NCBI RefSeq assembly: GCF_046254905.1
Contig: NZ_CP158016.1
Coordinates: 3,038,001-3,102,000 of the forward strand
Source of the DNA: Pseudaeromonas aegiceratis
GTDB taxonomy: Bacteria > Pseudomonadota > Gammaproteobacteria > Enterobacterales > Aeromonadaceae
Reading direction: 5' to 3'
DNA: 64,000 nt
A model generated the notes under the pieces. That model was not told the origin of the DNA. It saw only the letters and a program-made list of their open reading frames with translations, and made no database searches. Shown one piece after another: positions 1 to 7,669 of the stretch. The first letter of the stretch is position 1; every line of letters starts with the position of its first letter. A program made the translations under genes and the position numbers.

Positions 1-534
1 CCAGCCCATGGTCAGCCGGGTCAGCGGGCGGGCGCTATAGCCCATGTCCGGTAAGCCCCCTTCGGTGGCCCGCAACGCCACATCGATCTGGTGACTGGCC
101 AGATCCAGCCGCTGGTCGCTGAGCAGCAACTCCACCCGGATCTGCGGATACTGACGGGCGAAGTCCACTATGATGGGGGGCAACCACTCCTGCCCCAGAT
201 CCATGGGCGCCGTGATCCGCAGCACCCCTCTGGGCTCGCTGCGGGTGGCCCGCGCCAATTCGGCCCCCTCCTCCAGCAACAGCAAGCCCTCCCGCGCCTT
301 GCCGTAGAACAGCTGCCCCTCGCCGGTGACCGTCACCGAACGGGGATGCCGCGCCAGCAGGCTAAGCCCCAAGCCGGTTTCCAGGCGCCGCAGACGGCGG
401 CTGATGCTGCCCTTGGTCTCCCCCAGCACCCGCGCCGCCGCCGACAGGGTACCCAGCTCCACCACCCGGCAGAAGGCCCGCACATCGGTCAGTGACCCGC
501 CCATGGTTTCCAATTCGTCAACATTGTGTGCCAT
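1..534 (-). CDS. LysR-family transcriptional regulator, C-terminus cut by window edge
   Basis: An open frame runs from an ATG at 532-534 to base 1 without a stop (178 codons visible). The N-terminal part is a LysR winged helix-turn-helix: it has the typical order of an 'aFcrVvElGtlSaAARvLGetKGSISRRLRRLE'-like segment followed by 'TGEGQLFY'. The start of the substrate-binding domain follows ('GVLRITAPMDLG'). A second in-frame ATG about ten codons in is an alternative start. It is divergent from the dioxygenase gene at 618, which LysR proteins of this arrangement often control, so that gene pair is the likely target. The inducer is unknown. Confidence 0.9.
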   Translation of the reverse strand, partial: MAHNVDELETMGGSLTDVRAFCRVVELGTLSAAARVLGETKGSISRRLRRLETGLGLSLLARHPRSVTVTGEGQLFYGKAREGLLLLEEGAELARATRSEPRGVLRITAPMDLGQEWLPPIIVDFARQYPQIRVELLLSDQRLDLASHQIDVALRATEGGLPDMGYSARPLTRLTMGW

Positions 535-555
535 TTTTACGGTCTTCCCGTTTTT

Positions 556-568
556 TATGGAAACCATA
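556..568. promoter_or_regulatory. Candidate LysR-type operator (T-N11-A palindrome)
   Basis: TATGG-AAA-CCATA is a perfect inverted repeat that also fits the T-N11-A rule for LysR-family operators. It lies in the 83-base gap between the divergent LysR gene and the dioxygenase gene and overlaps a possible plus-strand -10 (TATCAT at 567-572). Its function is inferred from position and symmetry. Confidence 0.5.
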
Positions 569-617
569 TCATGGGCTCATCGGCCTTGAGGGCCAAGCGG
601 AAATAGGAGTAGTACAG

Positions 618-1397
618 ATGCGTATGCCAGTGATTTTTATCGGCCACGGTAGTCCCCTCACCCTGGAACAGCCCGAACGCTTCGCCCAATGGCGCGCCTG
701 GGGCAGCCAGCTGCCACGGCCCAAGGCCCTGCTGGTCATCTCCGCCCACTGGGAGACCCGCCCCCTGATGCTGGGCACCAGCCAGACCCAGCCGCTGGTG
801 TATGACTTCTACGGTTTTCCCCAGTCTTACTACCGGCTGCAGTACCCGGCTCCCGGCGCCCCCGAGTTGGCCAACCAGGTCAAGGCGCTGCTGACGGAAC
901 AGGGATGGGCGTTTGGCGAACGGCCGGAGCGCGGCTGGGATCACGGTGTCTGGATCCCCCTGCTGGGGCTCTACCCGGAAGCCGACATCCCCATGCTGCA
1001 GATCTCGCTGCCCAGCCACGATGCCGGCCAGTTGTTGGCCCTGGGTGAGCTGCTGGCGCCGCTGCGCGATCAGGGGGTGCTCATCATCGGCAGTGGCCTC
1101 ATCACCCACAACCTGCGGCAATGGACCCCGGACGGGGTGGTCGCCCCCTGGGCCCGGGACTTCGATCAGTGGATCGAGGAGCGCCTGTTGGCGCGGGACT
1201 GGGAAGGCCTGACACGCTGGGAACAGGCGCCGGGCGCGCGGGAATCGGTCCCCACCCCGGATCACCTCCTGCCCCTGTTTGTCACCCTGGGGGCCAGCTT
1301 GCCGGAGGATGCCTTGAGCTTCCCGGTGAACGGCTTCGAATTTGGCTCGTTTTCACACCGCTCGGTGCAGCTTGGCGCCAGCGAAACCGGCCGCTAG
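618..1397 (+). CDS. ygiD: DODA-type extradiol aromatic ring-opening dioxygenase (YgiD family)
   Basis: The 259-residue product matches the class III extradiol dioxygenase family typified by E. coli YgiD (4,5-DOPA dioxygenase). Visible family marks are 'FIGHGSP' with His10, 'SAHWE' with His44, 'GWDHGVW' with His109, and the C-terminal 'FGSFSHRSVQ'. The first two histidines and a later one bind the active-site metal in the family. I chose the ATG at 618 because AGGAG (605-609) lies eight bases upstream; the frame stays open further upstream without such a site. It is followed by a doxX gene and faces a LysR regulator, a common arrangement. The natural substrate is not certain. Confidence 0.88.
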   Translation: MRMPVIFIGHGSPLTLEQPERFAQWRAWGSQLPRPKALLVISAHWETRPLMLGTSQTQPLVYDFYGFPQSYYRLQYPAPGAPELANQVKALLTEQGWAFGERPERGWDHGVWIPLLGLYPEADIPMLQISLPSHDAGQLLALGELLAPLRDQGVLIIGSGLITHNLRQWTPDGVVAPWARDFDQWIEERLLARDWEGLTRWEQAPGARESVPTPDHLLPLFVTLGASLPEDALSFPVNGFEFGSFSHRSVQLGASETGR

Positions 1398-1437
1398 GCC
1401 AAGCAATCCAACCGAAACACCCTAAGGAGATCCCCAT

Positions 1438-1845
1438 ATGAATAACAAGGTTGCCACCGCCACCCTGTTGCTGCGCCTCAGTCTTGGCGCCCTGTTCCTG
1501 GCCCACGGTCTGATGAAGCTATTCATCTTTACCCCCGCCGGTACCGTCGGCTACTTTGCCTCCCTCGGCATACCGCCCATCTTCGCCTGGCTGACCATGG
1601 CGGCGGAGGCCGGTGGTGGCGTCCTACTTCTCCTGGGGGTGCAGGTCCGCTGGGTCGCCCTGCTGCAACTACCGGTGATCCTGGGGGCCCTGGTGGTACA
1701 CAGCGGCAATGGGTGGGTCTTCTCCAGCCCCAATGGCGGCTGGGAATTCCCGGCACTGTGGGTCATGCTGCAGCTGGTGCTGGCCCTGCTGGGGGATGGG
1801 CCCTATGCCCTCTGGCCCAGCCTGGGCAGCAAGAAGACCGCCTGA
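1438..1845 (+). CDS. DoxX-family membrane protein
   Basis: The 135-residue hydrophobic protein has about four membrane segments. It carries the DoxX start pattern 'LLLRLSLGALFLAHGLMKLF' and the mid 'E-AGGGVLLLLG' helix. AAGGAGA just upstream gives a strong ribosome site. It lies 40 bases after the dioxygenase gene and before a strong terminator, so the two probably form one transcript. DoxX proteins are linked to redox or quinone-related membrane functions, but the exact reaction is unknown. Confidence 0.85.
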   Translation: MNNKVATATLLLRLSLGALFLAHGLMKLFIFTPAGTVGYFASLGIPPIFAWLTMAAEAGGGVLLLLGVQVRWVALLQLPVILGALVVHSGNGWVFSSPNGGWEFPALWVMLQLVLALLGDGPYALWPSLGSKKTA

Positions 1846-1855
1846 ATGGCCCAAT

Positions 1856-1887
1856 AAAAAAGCCGAGCTATCGCTCGGCTTTTTTTA
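1856..1887. terminator. Bidirectional intrinsic terminator
   Basis: A 7-bp stem GCCGAGC/GCTCGGC with a TATC loop is flanked by A-rich sequence on the left and a T run on the right. It can stop both the plus-strand doxX transcript and the minus-strand sspB transcript, which converge here. Confidence 0.92.
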
Positions 1888-1903
1888 TGTCAAACAAACA
1901 GGC

Positions 1904-2341
1904 TTACTTCACCACCCGCAGGCTGGGACGGCCGCTGGGCCGTGGCGGCTCGGGCTCATCATCCGGCGTCGCCGTGGTGGCCACATCGGCATCCGCCTCC
2001 TTGAGCCACTCCTCATAGGCCGGCTCAGGGGGAAAGAAGGTGCCCACGCCGTTTTCCCGGGCATGAATGGCCAGCACGGCCGCCATGGGAATATAGACCT
2101 GAAACGGCACACCGCCGAAGCGCGCGTTGAAGCTCACCGCATCCGCATCCATGGTGAAGGCCATGACGGCATTGGGTGAGATATTCAGGACAATCTGCCC
2201 ATCCTGCACGTACTGCATGGGCACCTTGACATGGGGCACCCGTGCATTGACCAGCAGATGCGGCGTCATCTCGTTATCCAACAGCCAATCAAAGAACGCC
2301 TTAAGCAGGTAAGGGCGACTGGGAGTCATATCCTGTGACAT
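1904..2341 (-). CDS. sspB: ClpXP protease specificity-enhancing factor SspB
   Basis: This 145-residue adaptor delivers ssrA-tagged proteins to ClpXP. The N-terminal two-thirds forms the tag-binding fold ('RPYLLKAFFDWLLDN', 'TPHLLV', 'FNARFGG'). A flexible acidic Ala/Pro/Asp linker follows. The last eight residues, 'PSLRVVK' preceded by R, are the conserved tail that docks on the ClpX zinc domain. A second Met at position 5 is an alternative start. It lies three bases after sspA, as in enterobacteria and vibrios, so it is co-transcribed. Confidence 0.96.
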   Translation of the reverse strand: MSQDMTPSRPYLLKAFFDWLLDNEMTPHLLVNARVPHVKVPMQYVQDGQIVLNISPNAVMAFTMDADAVSFNARFGGVPFQVYIPMAAVLAIHARENGVGTFFPPEPAYEEWLKEADADVATTATPDDEPEPPRPSGRPSLRVVK

Positions 2342-2344
2342 GGC

Positions 2345-2977
2345 TTAGAATCCGCCGCGCACTTCACGCTCGACATCGGTGAGGGAGGCCTGGAAGGAAT
2401 CCCGCTCGAACAGGCGCGTCATGTAGCCCTTGAGCTCCTTGGCACCCTTGCCGGTCAGCTCGATGCCCAGTTGCGGCAGACGCCACAGCAGCGGAGCCAT
2501 GTAGCAATCCACCTGGCTGAACTCTTCGCTCATGAAGTAGGGGTATTCGGCAAAGATGGGGGCGATGGCCAGCAAGCCTTCACGCAGCTCCTTGCGGGCC
2601 GCCTCGGCATCTGCACCATCGGCCTCGATGCGCGCCACCAGGCTGTACCAGTCCAGCTCGATGCGATGCATCATCAACCGGCTGTTGCCACGGGCCACCG
2701 GGTAGACGGGCATCAGGGGCGGGTGGGGGAACCGCTCGTCCAGATACTCCATGATGATGCGGGAGGTGTAGAGCACCAGATCCCGATCCACCAGGGTCGG
2801 CACACTGTTGTAGGGGTTCAGCTCCAACAACTCCTCGGGCAGATTGTTCACATCCACCTGCACGATATCGACACTGACCCCTTTCTCGGCCAGCACGATG
2901 CGCACCTGGTGGCTGAACATGTCATTGGCCCCGGAAAACAGAGTCATGATTGAACGTTTGTTGGCAGCGAAAGCCAT
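2345..2977 (-). CDS. sspA: Stringent starvation protein A, glutathione-S-transferase fold
   Basis: This 210-residue RNA-polymerase-associated protein has an N-terminal thioredoxin-like domain ('MTLFSGANDMFSHQVRIVLAEKG') and an all-helical GST C-domain. In E. coli SspA supports acid and stationary-phase survival and phage P1 late transcription. The frame is open well upstream, but the ATG at 2977 is preceded by GGAGGGG and matches the usual 'MA-NKRS' start. It is the first gene of sspA-sspB. The cytochrome bc1 genes that sit between rpsI and sspA in vibrios and Shewanella are absent. Confidence 0.96.
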   Translation of the reverse strand: MAFAANKRSIMTLFSGANDMFSHQVRIVLAEKGVSVDIVQVDVNNLPEELLELNPYNSVPTLVDRDLVLYTSRIIMEYLDERFPHPPLMPVYPVARGNSRLMMHRIELDWYSLVARIEADGADAEAARKELREGLLAIAPIFAEYPYFMSEEFSQVDCYMAPLLWRLPQLGIELTGKGAKELKGYMTRLFERDSFQASLTDVEREVRGGF

Positions 2978-3219
2978 TGACCCCTCCAATTCACAATCAA
3001 AAAATACGACGCGGGCCGACGGCCCCCATCGAAAAATGCATCTACATTTCCACCCGGTCGCCGAGGGCGGTGGTGAACCGCAGGCCCTCGGGTGAAGATG
3101 CCACCGCTGCGCCAAGGTGGCAGAGCAGGCCAGAAAGTTTACCAGATCTCGCGCCATTTGAGCAGCGTTCGCCGTGACTTTCTTCGCCCAAAGCCGGTAA
3201 ACACCTTGGCAAACGGCAA
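2978..3219 (-). promoter_or_regulatory. sspA upstream gap with a short hairpin; promoter not resolved
   Basis: This 242-base gap separates the rpsI terminator from sspA and should hold the sspA promoter, but I see no convincing -35/-10 pair. A GGGCC/GGCCC hairpin near 3010-3026 is followed on the minus strand, after about seven bases, by a T-rich run (2998-3006). The spacing is too long for a standard terminator. Confidence 0.3.
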
Positions 3220-3246
3220 AAAAAAACCCGGCACTGCTGCCGGGTT
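3220..3246 (-). terminator. Intrinsic terminator after rplM-rpsI
   Basis: The stem is CCCGGCA (3229-3235) with TGCCGGG (3240-3246) and a four-base loop. On the minus strand a run of eight to nine T follows. It lies 24 bases after the rpsI stop and separates the ribosomal operon from sspAB. Confidence 0.92.
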
Positions 3247-3270
3247 TTCTCGACCTGAGTCGTAAGCGAA

Positions 3271-3663
3271 TTAACGCTTGGAGTACTGCGGACGCTTGCG
3301 CGCCTTGTGCAGACCGACCTTCTTACGTTCCACCTGACGGGCGTCACGAGTAACGAAGCCAGCCTTGCGCAGGGTGCCGCGCAGGGTCTCGTCGTATTGC
3401 ATCAGAGCACGGGTGATACCGTGACGGATAGCGCCAGCTTGGCCGGAGATACCACCACCAACGACGGTGATGTACAGATCCAGCTTCTCGCTCAGTTCGA
3501 CCAGCTCCAGCGGTTGACGGACTACCATGCGGGCAGTCGGACGACCGAAGTAGTCTTCCAGAGAACGCTTGTTGATCACGATATTACCGCTACCGGGCTT
3601 GACGAACACACGAGCAGTGGAGCTTTTGCGACGGCCAGTACCGTAGTATTGATTTTCTGCCAT
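3271..3663 (-). CDS. rpsI: 30S ribosomal protein S9
   Basis: The 130-residue product has the S9 start 'NQYYGTGRRKSSTARVF' and the conserved basic tail 'KARKRPQYSKR', which reaches the ribosomal P site. Length equals the usual gammaproteobacterial S9. It follows rplM after 14 bases, the universal L13-S9 pair, and ends in a strong terminator. Confidence 0.99.
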   Translation of the reverse strand: MAENQYYGTGRRKSSTARVFVKPGSGNIVINKRSLEDYFGRPTARMVVRQPLELVELSEKLDLYITVVGGGISGQAGAIRHGITRALMQYDETLRGTLRKAGFVTRDARQVERKKVGLHKARKRPQYSKR

Positions 3664-3677
3664 TTGCCTAATCCCGT

Positions 3678-4106
3678 TTAGATATCCAGTACTTGAGGTT
3701 GTTGAGCAACGTGGTTGTGCTCTGCACCTGCGTAAACCTTCAGCTTACGGAACATGGCACGACCCAGCGGACCCTTCGGCAACATACCCTTGACGGCAGC
3801 TTCGATAACCATCTCAGGCTTACGGTCGATCAGCTTCTCGAAGCTGATGGACTTGATGCCACCGGGGAAACCGGAGTGAGCGTGGTACATCTTGGCAGCA
3901 GCCTTGTTACCGGTTACGGCTACCTTCTCGGCGTTGATCACGATGATGTAATCACCGGTATCAACGTGCGGAGTGTATTCCGGCTTGTGCTTACCGCGCA
4001 GACGGCTAGCAATTTCAGTAGCGAGGCGACCCAGAGTCTTGCCTTCGGCGTCAACAACATACCAGTCACGCTTGACGGTTTCTGGCTTGGCAACGAAAGT
4101 TTTCAT
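3678..4106 (-). CDS. rplM: 50S ribosomal protein L13
   Basis: The 142-residue L13 is full length. Marks are the N-terminal 'KPETVKRDWYVVDAEGKTLGRLA' region, 'RGKHKPEYTPHVDTGDYI' and 'GMLPKGPLGR'. It binds 23S rRNA early in large-subunit assembly. It is the first gene of rplM-rpsI and is preceded by a long, structured leader (see the 4107-4261 entry), consistent with the L13 autoregulation known in E. coli. Confidence 0.99.
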   Translation of the reverse strand: MKTFVAKPETVKRDWYVVDAEGKTLGRLATEIASRLRGKHKPEYTPHVDTGDYIIVINAEKVAVTGNKAAAKMYHAHSGFPGGIKSISFEKLIDRKPEMVIEAAVKGMLPKGPLGRAMFRKLKVYAGAEHNHVAQQPQVLDI

Positions 4107-4261
4107 TTAGCTAAACCCATATTACCTGTGAAGTAATAATCATGCGTGGGGACATCCCACACATAATGAACGAAGTCCTCCCGTATCCCTTCGAATACAA
4201 GCAGGTTTCAAATGCTAGTACCGCCAGATTGGCGGCCTGTAACGTGGGCCGGGCGATTATA
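4107..4261 (-). promoter_or_regulatory. rplM promoter -10 and structured mRNA leader
   Basis: On the minus strand a consensus -10 TATAAT lies at 4256-4261. The -35 is poor. It implies a leader of about 140 bases before rplM. The leader holds a CCGCC/GGCGG hairpin (4221-4235) and a hairpin around 4145-4160 (CGTGGG/CCCACA). E. coli L13 represses its own operon through the rplM leader, and this is the equivalent position; binding here is inferred. Confidence 0.5.
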
Positions 4262-4564
4262 GGTAAAGTCGCCCAAGAAATCACCTTGAAATTTCATTGC
4301 CCATGAAATTTGCTAGCCGCCCGGCCCATGCCTGTTACGCCGGATGCCCCCGGCACAGACAAGCGGCGTATTCTGACGAACAAACGCCCACTCTGGCAAG
4401 GCATTCCTGCAGGCTTTCGCCCAATCGAAGCCCGCTGACGGCCAACTGCCGTGATCCAGCCCGCTCCCTGAGGGGCCCACCGGCAAAAGCAGTACCGCCA
4501 CCAGGGGGGACAAGCTATAGTGAGCCGGCTTACGTTTCACGCCAGTCAGCCTTAAGGTGTTGTT
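4262..4564. other. Intergenic gap between rplM and zapG
   Basis: This 300-base gap holds no convincing gene. The zapE gene found here in E. coli is absent. A possible plus-strand -10 (TATAGT, 4516-4521) about 44 bases before the zapG start has a weak -35, so the zapG promoter is only tentative. Confidence 0.4.
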
Positions 4565-4951
4565 ATGAATGAATTCACTCTGATCCTGTCCGTTCTGGTC
4601 GCCCTGGTGGTGGGCTTCATCATCGGTCGCTTCACCTCCCGTGCCGGTGATGCCGCCAAGCTGCAATCCGCCTACAACAAGTCCCGCAAGGAGCTGGAAC
4701 AGGTTAAACGCGATCTCGGCGATCACTTCACCGGTTCTGCTGCCCTGCTGGAACAACTGGATGAGCAATACCAGCGCCTGTACCAGTACATGGCCGAGCA
4801 GAACCAGAAGCTGTGTGGGGAAAATGCCAGCTTCAAACATGAGCAGATTGACACCAACGTCGTCGATGAAGAATATGGTGTCGACGTCCAGCCGCTTGAT
4901 TATTCAGGCGAACCCTCTGGGTTGCTGAGGGACCAGCAGAAAACCGGTTAG
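4565..4951 (+). CDS. zapG: ZapG/YhcB family inner-membrane division protein (DUF1043)
   Basis: The 128-residue protein has one N-terminal membrane helix (about residues 4-22, 'LILSVLVALVVGFIIGR'), then a charged coiled coil (about 30-85) and a disordered tail. This is the YhcB/ZapG layout. E. coli YhcB links envelope synthesis with division and interacts with elongasome and divisome proteins. It precedes degQ and degS, as in E. coli. Confidence 0.9.
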   Translation: MNEFTLILSVLVALVVGFIIGRFTSRAGDAAKLQSAYNKSRKELEQVKRDLGDHFTGSAALLEQLDEQYQRLYQYMAEQNQKLCGENASFKHEQIDTNVVDEEYGVDVQPLDYSGEPSGLLRDQQKTG

Positions 4952-5025
4952 GAACCATTTAATTCATCCGTTGTCATAATGGTGTGATTTAACAATCACT
5001 TATCATGTATGAGGAGCAGAGAGTA

Positions 5026-6390
5026 ATGCGTTCAACCCGTCCTGTTGTATGTGCCCTTGCTTTAAGCCTTGGTCTGGTACTGAGCCCCATCACAGTCCAA
5101 GCCGCCCTGCCGTTGGCCATCGATGGTCAGGCCCTGCCTAGCCTGGCCCCCATCGTCAGCCAAGCCTCGCCGGGGGTGGTCAACATTTCCGTCTCCGGCA
5201 AGAAAGTCACGCGCCAAGCCATTCCCGAACCCTTCCGTTTCTTCTTCGGTCCCAACATGCCGCAGGAGCAGGTGCAGGAGCGCCCGTTCCAGGCCCTGGG
5301 CTCCGGGGTGATAGTGGATGCCGATAAGGGCTATGTGATCACCAACCACCACGTGATCGACGAGGCCGATGACATCATGGTCACCCTCAAGGATGGCCGG
5401 GAGTTCAAGGCCAAGCTGGTGGGGGATGACAGCCAGTCGGACATCGCCCTGTTGCAGATCGAAGGCAAGGATCTGACCGCCATCCCGCTGGCCAACTCAG
5501 ATGCCCTGCAAGTCGGTGACTTTGCCATCGCCATCGGCAACCCCTTCGGGCTGGGGCAGACCGTCACCTCAGGTATCATCAGCGCCCTGGGCCGTAGCGG
5601 ACTCAACATCGAAAACCTGGAGAACTTCATCCAGACCGATGCCGCCATCAACTCCGGCAACTCCGGCGGCGCCCTGCTGAACCTCAAGGGGGAACTCATC
5701 GGCATCAACACCGCCATCCTGGGCCCCAACGGCGGCAACATCGGCATCGGTTTTGCCATCCCCTCCAACATGGTGAAGAACCTGATCGAACAGCTGGTGA
5801 AGTACGGTGAAGTCCGCCGGGCCATCCTGGGTATCTCTGGGGGCGAGCTGACCAGCGATCTGGCCAAGACCTTCGGCTACGACAAGCAGAAGGGCGCCTT
5901 CGTCAATCAGGTGATGCCGGGCTCCGCCGCACAAGAGGCCGGCATTGAGGCCGGTGACATCATCATCTCCCTGGACGGCAACCCAGTGGGTTCCTTCGGC
6001 GAACTGCGCGCCAAGATCGCCACCATGGGCGCCGGCAAGCAGGTCAAGCTGGGTCTGATCCGTGACGGCAAGGAGAAGACGGTCACCGTCACCCTCAAGC
6101 AGGCCGATCTCACCGAGGCCAAGGCCAGCGTGCTGCACTCCGCTCTGGATGGTGCCACCCTCACCGACAGTGAACCCGGCAGCAAGCCGGCCGGTGTGCT
6201 GGTGAAAGAGGTCGCGGAAAACTCCGCCGCCGCCTCCGCCGGCCTGCAGAAGGGCGATCTGATCCTGGGGGTCAACCGGGTGCGCACCGAGAACCTGGAC
6301 GATCTCCGCAAGGCCCTCAAGGGCAAGCACAAGCTGCTGGCCATCAACATCAAGCGCGACAACTCCAGCCTCTACCTGGTCCTGCGCTAA
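5026..6390 (+). CDS. degQ: Periplasmic serine endoprotease DegQ (HtrA family)
   Basis: The 454-residue protease/chaperone has a signal peptide (residues 1-27, ending 'VQAA'). The trypsin-like domain carries the triad His ('TNHHVID'), Asp ('SDIALLQ') and Ser ('GNSGGALLN'). Two PDZ domains follow, about residues 260-360 and 370-450. Two PDZ domains and a short N-terminal loop fit DegQ/DegP rather than DegS. The ATG at 5026 has GAGGAG nine bases upstream; an upstream in-frame ATG at 5005 has no such site. Its mRNA ends in a terminator before degS. Confidence 0.95.
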   Translation: MRSTRPVVCALALSLGLVLSPITVQAALPLAIDGQALPSLAPIVSQASPGVVNISVSGKKVTRQAIPEPFRFFFGPNMPQEQVQERPFQALGSGVIVDADKGYVITNHHVIDEADDIMVTLKDGREFKAKLVGDDSQSDIALLQIEGKDLTAIPLANSDALQVGDFAIAIGNPFGLGQTVTSGIISALGRSGLNIENLENFIQTDAAINSGNSGGALLNLKGELIGINTAILGPNGGNIGIGFAIPSNMVKNLIEQLVKYGEVRRAILGISGGELTSDLAKTFGYDKQKGAFVNQVMPGSAAQEAGIEAGDIIISLDGNPVGSFGELRAKIATMGAGKQVKLGLIRDGKEKTVTVTLKQADLTEAKASVLHSALDGATLTDSEPGSKPAGVLVKEVAENSAAASAGLQKGDLILGVNRVRTENLDDLRKALKGKHKLLAINIKRDNSSLYLVLR

Positions 6391-6395
6391 CCCCA

Positions 6396-6429
6396 CATGG
6401 CCGCCGCACAGGCGGCCATGCTTTTTTAT
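6396..6429 (+). terminator. Intrinsic terminator between degQ and degS
   Basis: A perfect 10-bp stem CATGGCCGCC/GGCGGCCATG with a five-base loop is followed by CTTTTTTAT. It separates degQ from degS and implies that degS has its own promoter or depends on read-through. Confidence 0.92.
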
Positions 6430-6450
6430 ACGGAGTCGAGACGCCTCGCG

Positions 6451-7605
6451 ATGAAACTGACCTCCCTGCTTGCCTATCTCGTCAAGGCCACCCTGCTGGG
6501 TGCGGCAGTCGCCGGCCTGCTGCTGCTGGCCTTTCCCAAGCTCAGATACAAGACCGGCGACTATGGTAGCGAGATCCTCGACTCCCCGCCGGTAAGCTAT
6601 GCCGCCGCCGCCCGGCTGGCCGGCCCGGCCGTGGTCAACATCTACACCCGCAGCTTTCAGCGCTCCCTGCGGGACAGCAACGACACCGAACTCAGACCCA
6701 AGAGCCTGGGCTCCGGGGTCATCATGACGGCCAAGGGGCAGATCCTCACCAATTACCATGTGATCGCCGATGCCGACCAGATCATAGTGGCGCTGCAAGA
6801 CGGTCGTATCCTCACCGCCGATCTAGTGGGGATGGATGTGCCCACCGATCTGGCAGTGCTCAGCATCAGTGCCGACAATCTGCCGGTCATACCGCAAAAT
6901 GCCAAGCGGCCCCCCCAGGTGGGTGACGTGGTGCTGGCCATCGGCAATCCCTACAACGTAGGCCAGACCATCACCCAGGGCATCATCAGCGCCACCGGCC
7001 GCAACGGCCTCAGCTCCATGGGCCCGGACAGCAATGGTCGGCAGGATCTGCTGCAGACCGACGCGGCCATCAACTCGGGCAACTCCGGCGGCGCCCTGGT
7101 GAATACCCGGGGAGAACTGGTGGGCATCAACACCGCCGCCTATCACCTGAGCAGCAATCAGGAGAGCTACGGCATCAGCTTCGCCATCCCCTACAAGCTG
7201 GCCCGGCGCATCATGACCGAGCTCATCGCCAATGGCCGGGTTTCCCGCGGCTATGTGGGGGTCTCCACCGTGGAGGTGGATGCGGTCACCGCCCGCCTGC
7301 TCAACCTGGGGGAGATGAGCGGCCTAGTGGTGGAAAACCTGGACCCTAACGGCCCCGGCGCCAAGGGTGGTCTGGCTCACGGCGATGTGCTGCTGATGAT
7401 CGACGGTCAACCCTTGCAAGGGGTGCGCTCCGTGATGGATAGCATCGCCGAGAGCAAGCCGGGCCAGGTGGTGCGCTTTACCGTGCTGCGGGACGGCAAG
7501 CGGCTGGAGGTGCCGGTGACCATCGAAGAGGATATGCGCTTCCAGCACCTGCGGCAAAAGAGCAATGAGGCAAGCGACAGCGAGCCGACGGACAACGCAA
7601 GCTAA
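6451..7605 (+). CDS. degS: Site-1 regulatory protease DegS
   Basis: This 384-residue inner-membrane serine protease has an N-terminal anchor (about residues 8-30) facing the periplasm. The triad is His ('TNYHVIA'), Asp ('TDLAVLS') and Ser ('GNSGGALVN'), and there is a single PDZ domain (about 270-360). In E. coli the PDZ domain senses misfolded porin C-termini and DegS then cuts RseA to release sigma-E. The C-terminus has an extra acidic Ser/Glu/Asp tail, making it longer than the 355-residue E. coli protein. GGAG lies about 15 bases before the chosen ATG, which is rather far. Confidence 0.94.
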   Translation: MKLTSLLAYLVKATLLGAAVAGLLLLAFPKLRYKTGDYGSEILDSPPVSYAAAARLAGPAVVNIYTRSFQRSLRDSNDTELRPKSLGSGVIMTAKGQILTNYHVIADADQIIVALQDGRILTADLVGMDVPTDLAVLSISADNLPVIPQNAKRPPQVGDVVLAIGNPYNVGQTITQGIISATGRNGLSSMGPDSNGRQDLLQTDAAINSGNSGGALVNTRGELVGINTAAYHLSSNQESYGISFAIPYKLARRIMTELIANGRVSRGYVGVSTVEVDAVTARLLNLGEMSGLVVENLDPNGPGAKGGLAHGDVLLMIDGQPLQGVRSVMDSIAESKPGQVVRFTVLRDGKRLEVPVTIEEDMRFQHLRQKSNEASDSEPTDNAS

Positions 7606-7623
7606 GCGGTGCGGTTAACCTAC

Positions 7624-7653
7624 AAAAAAAGCCCTGCAATTGCAGGGCTTTTT
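7624..7653. terminator. Bidirectional intrinsic terminator between degS and murA
   Basis: The perfect 18-base palindrome GCCCTGCAATTGCAGGGC (7631-7648) is flanked by seven A on the left and five T on the right. It can end both the degS transcript and the converging mla-murA transcript. Confidence 0.95.
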
Positions 7654-7669
7654 ATTGCCATCCGGCGAC

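Noticed and set aside
2998..3026. Hairpin plus T-rich run upstream of sspA as an intrinsic terminator
   Set aside because: About seven bases separate the stem from the T run, and a proper terminator already lies at 3220-3246.
5569..6798. A 409-codon open frame antisense to degQ and degS
   Set aside because: It crosses a strong plus-strand terminator and two clear protease genes; composition is that of a shadow frame.
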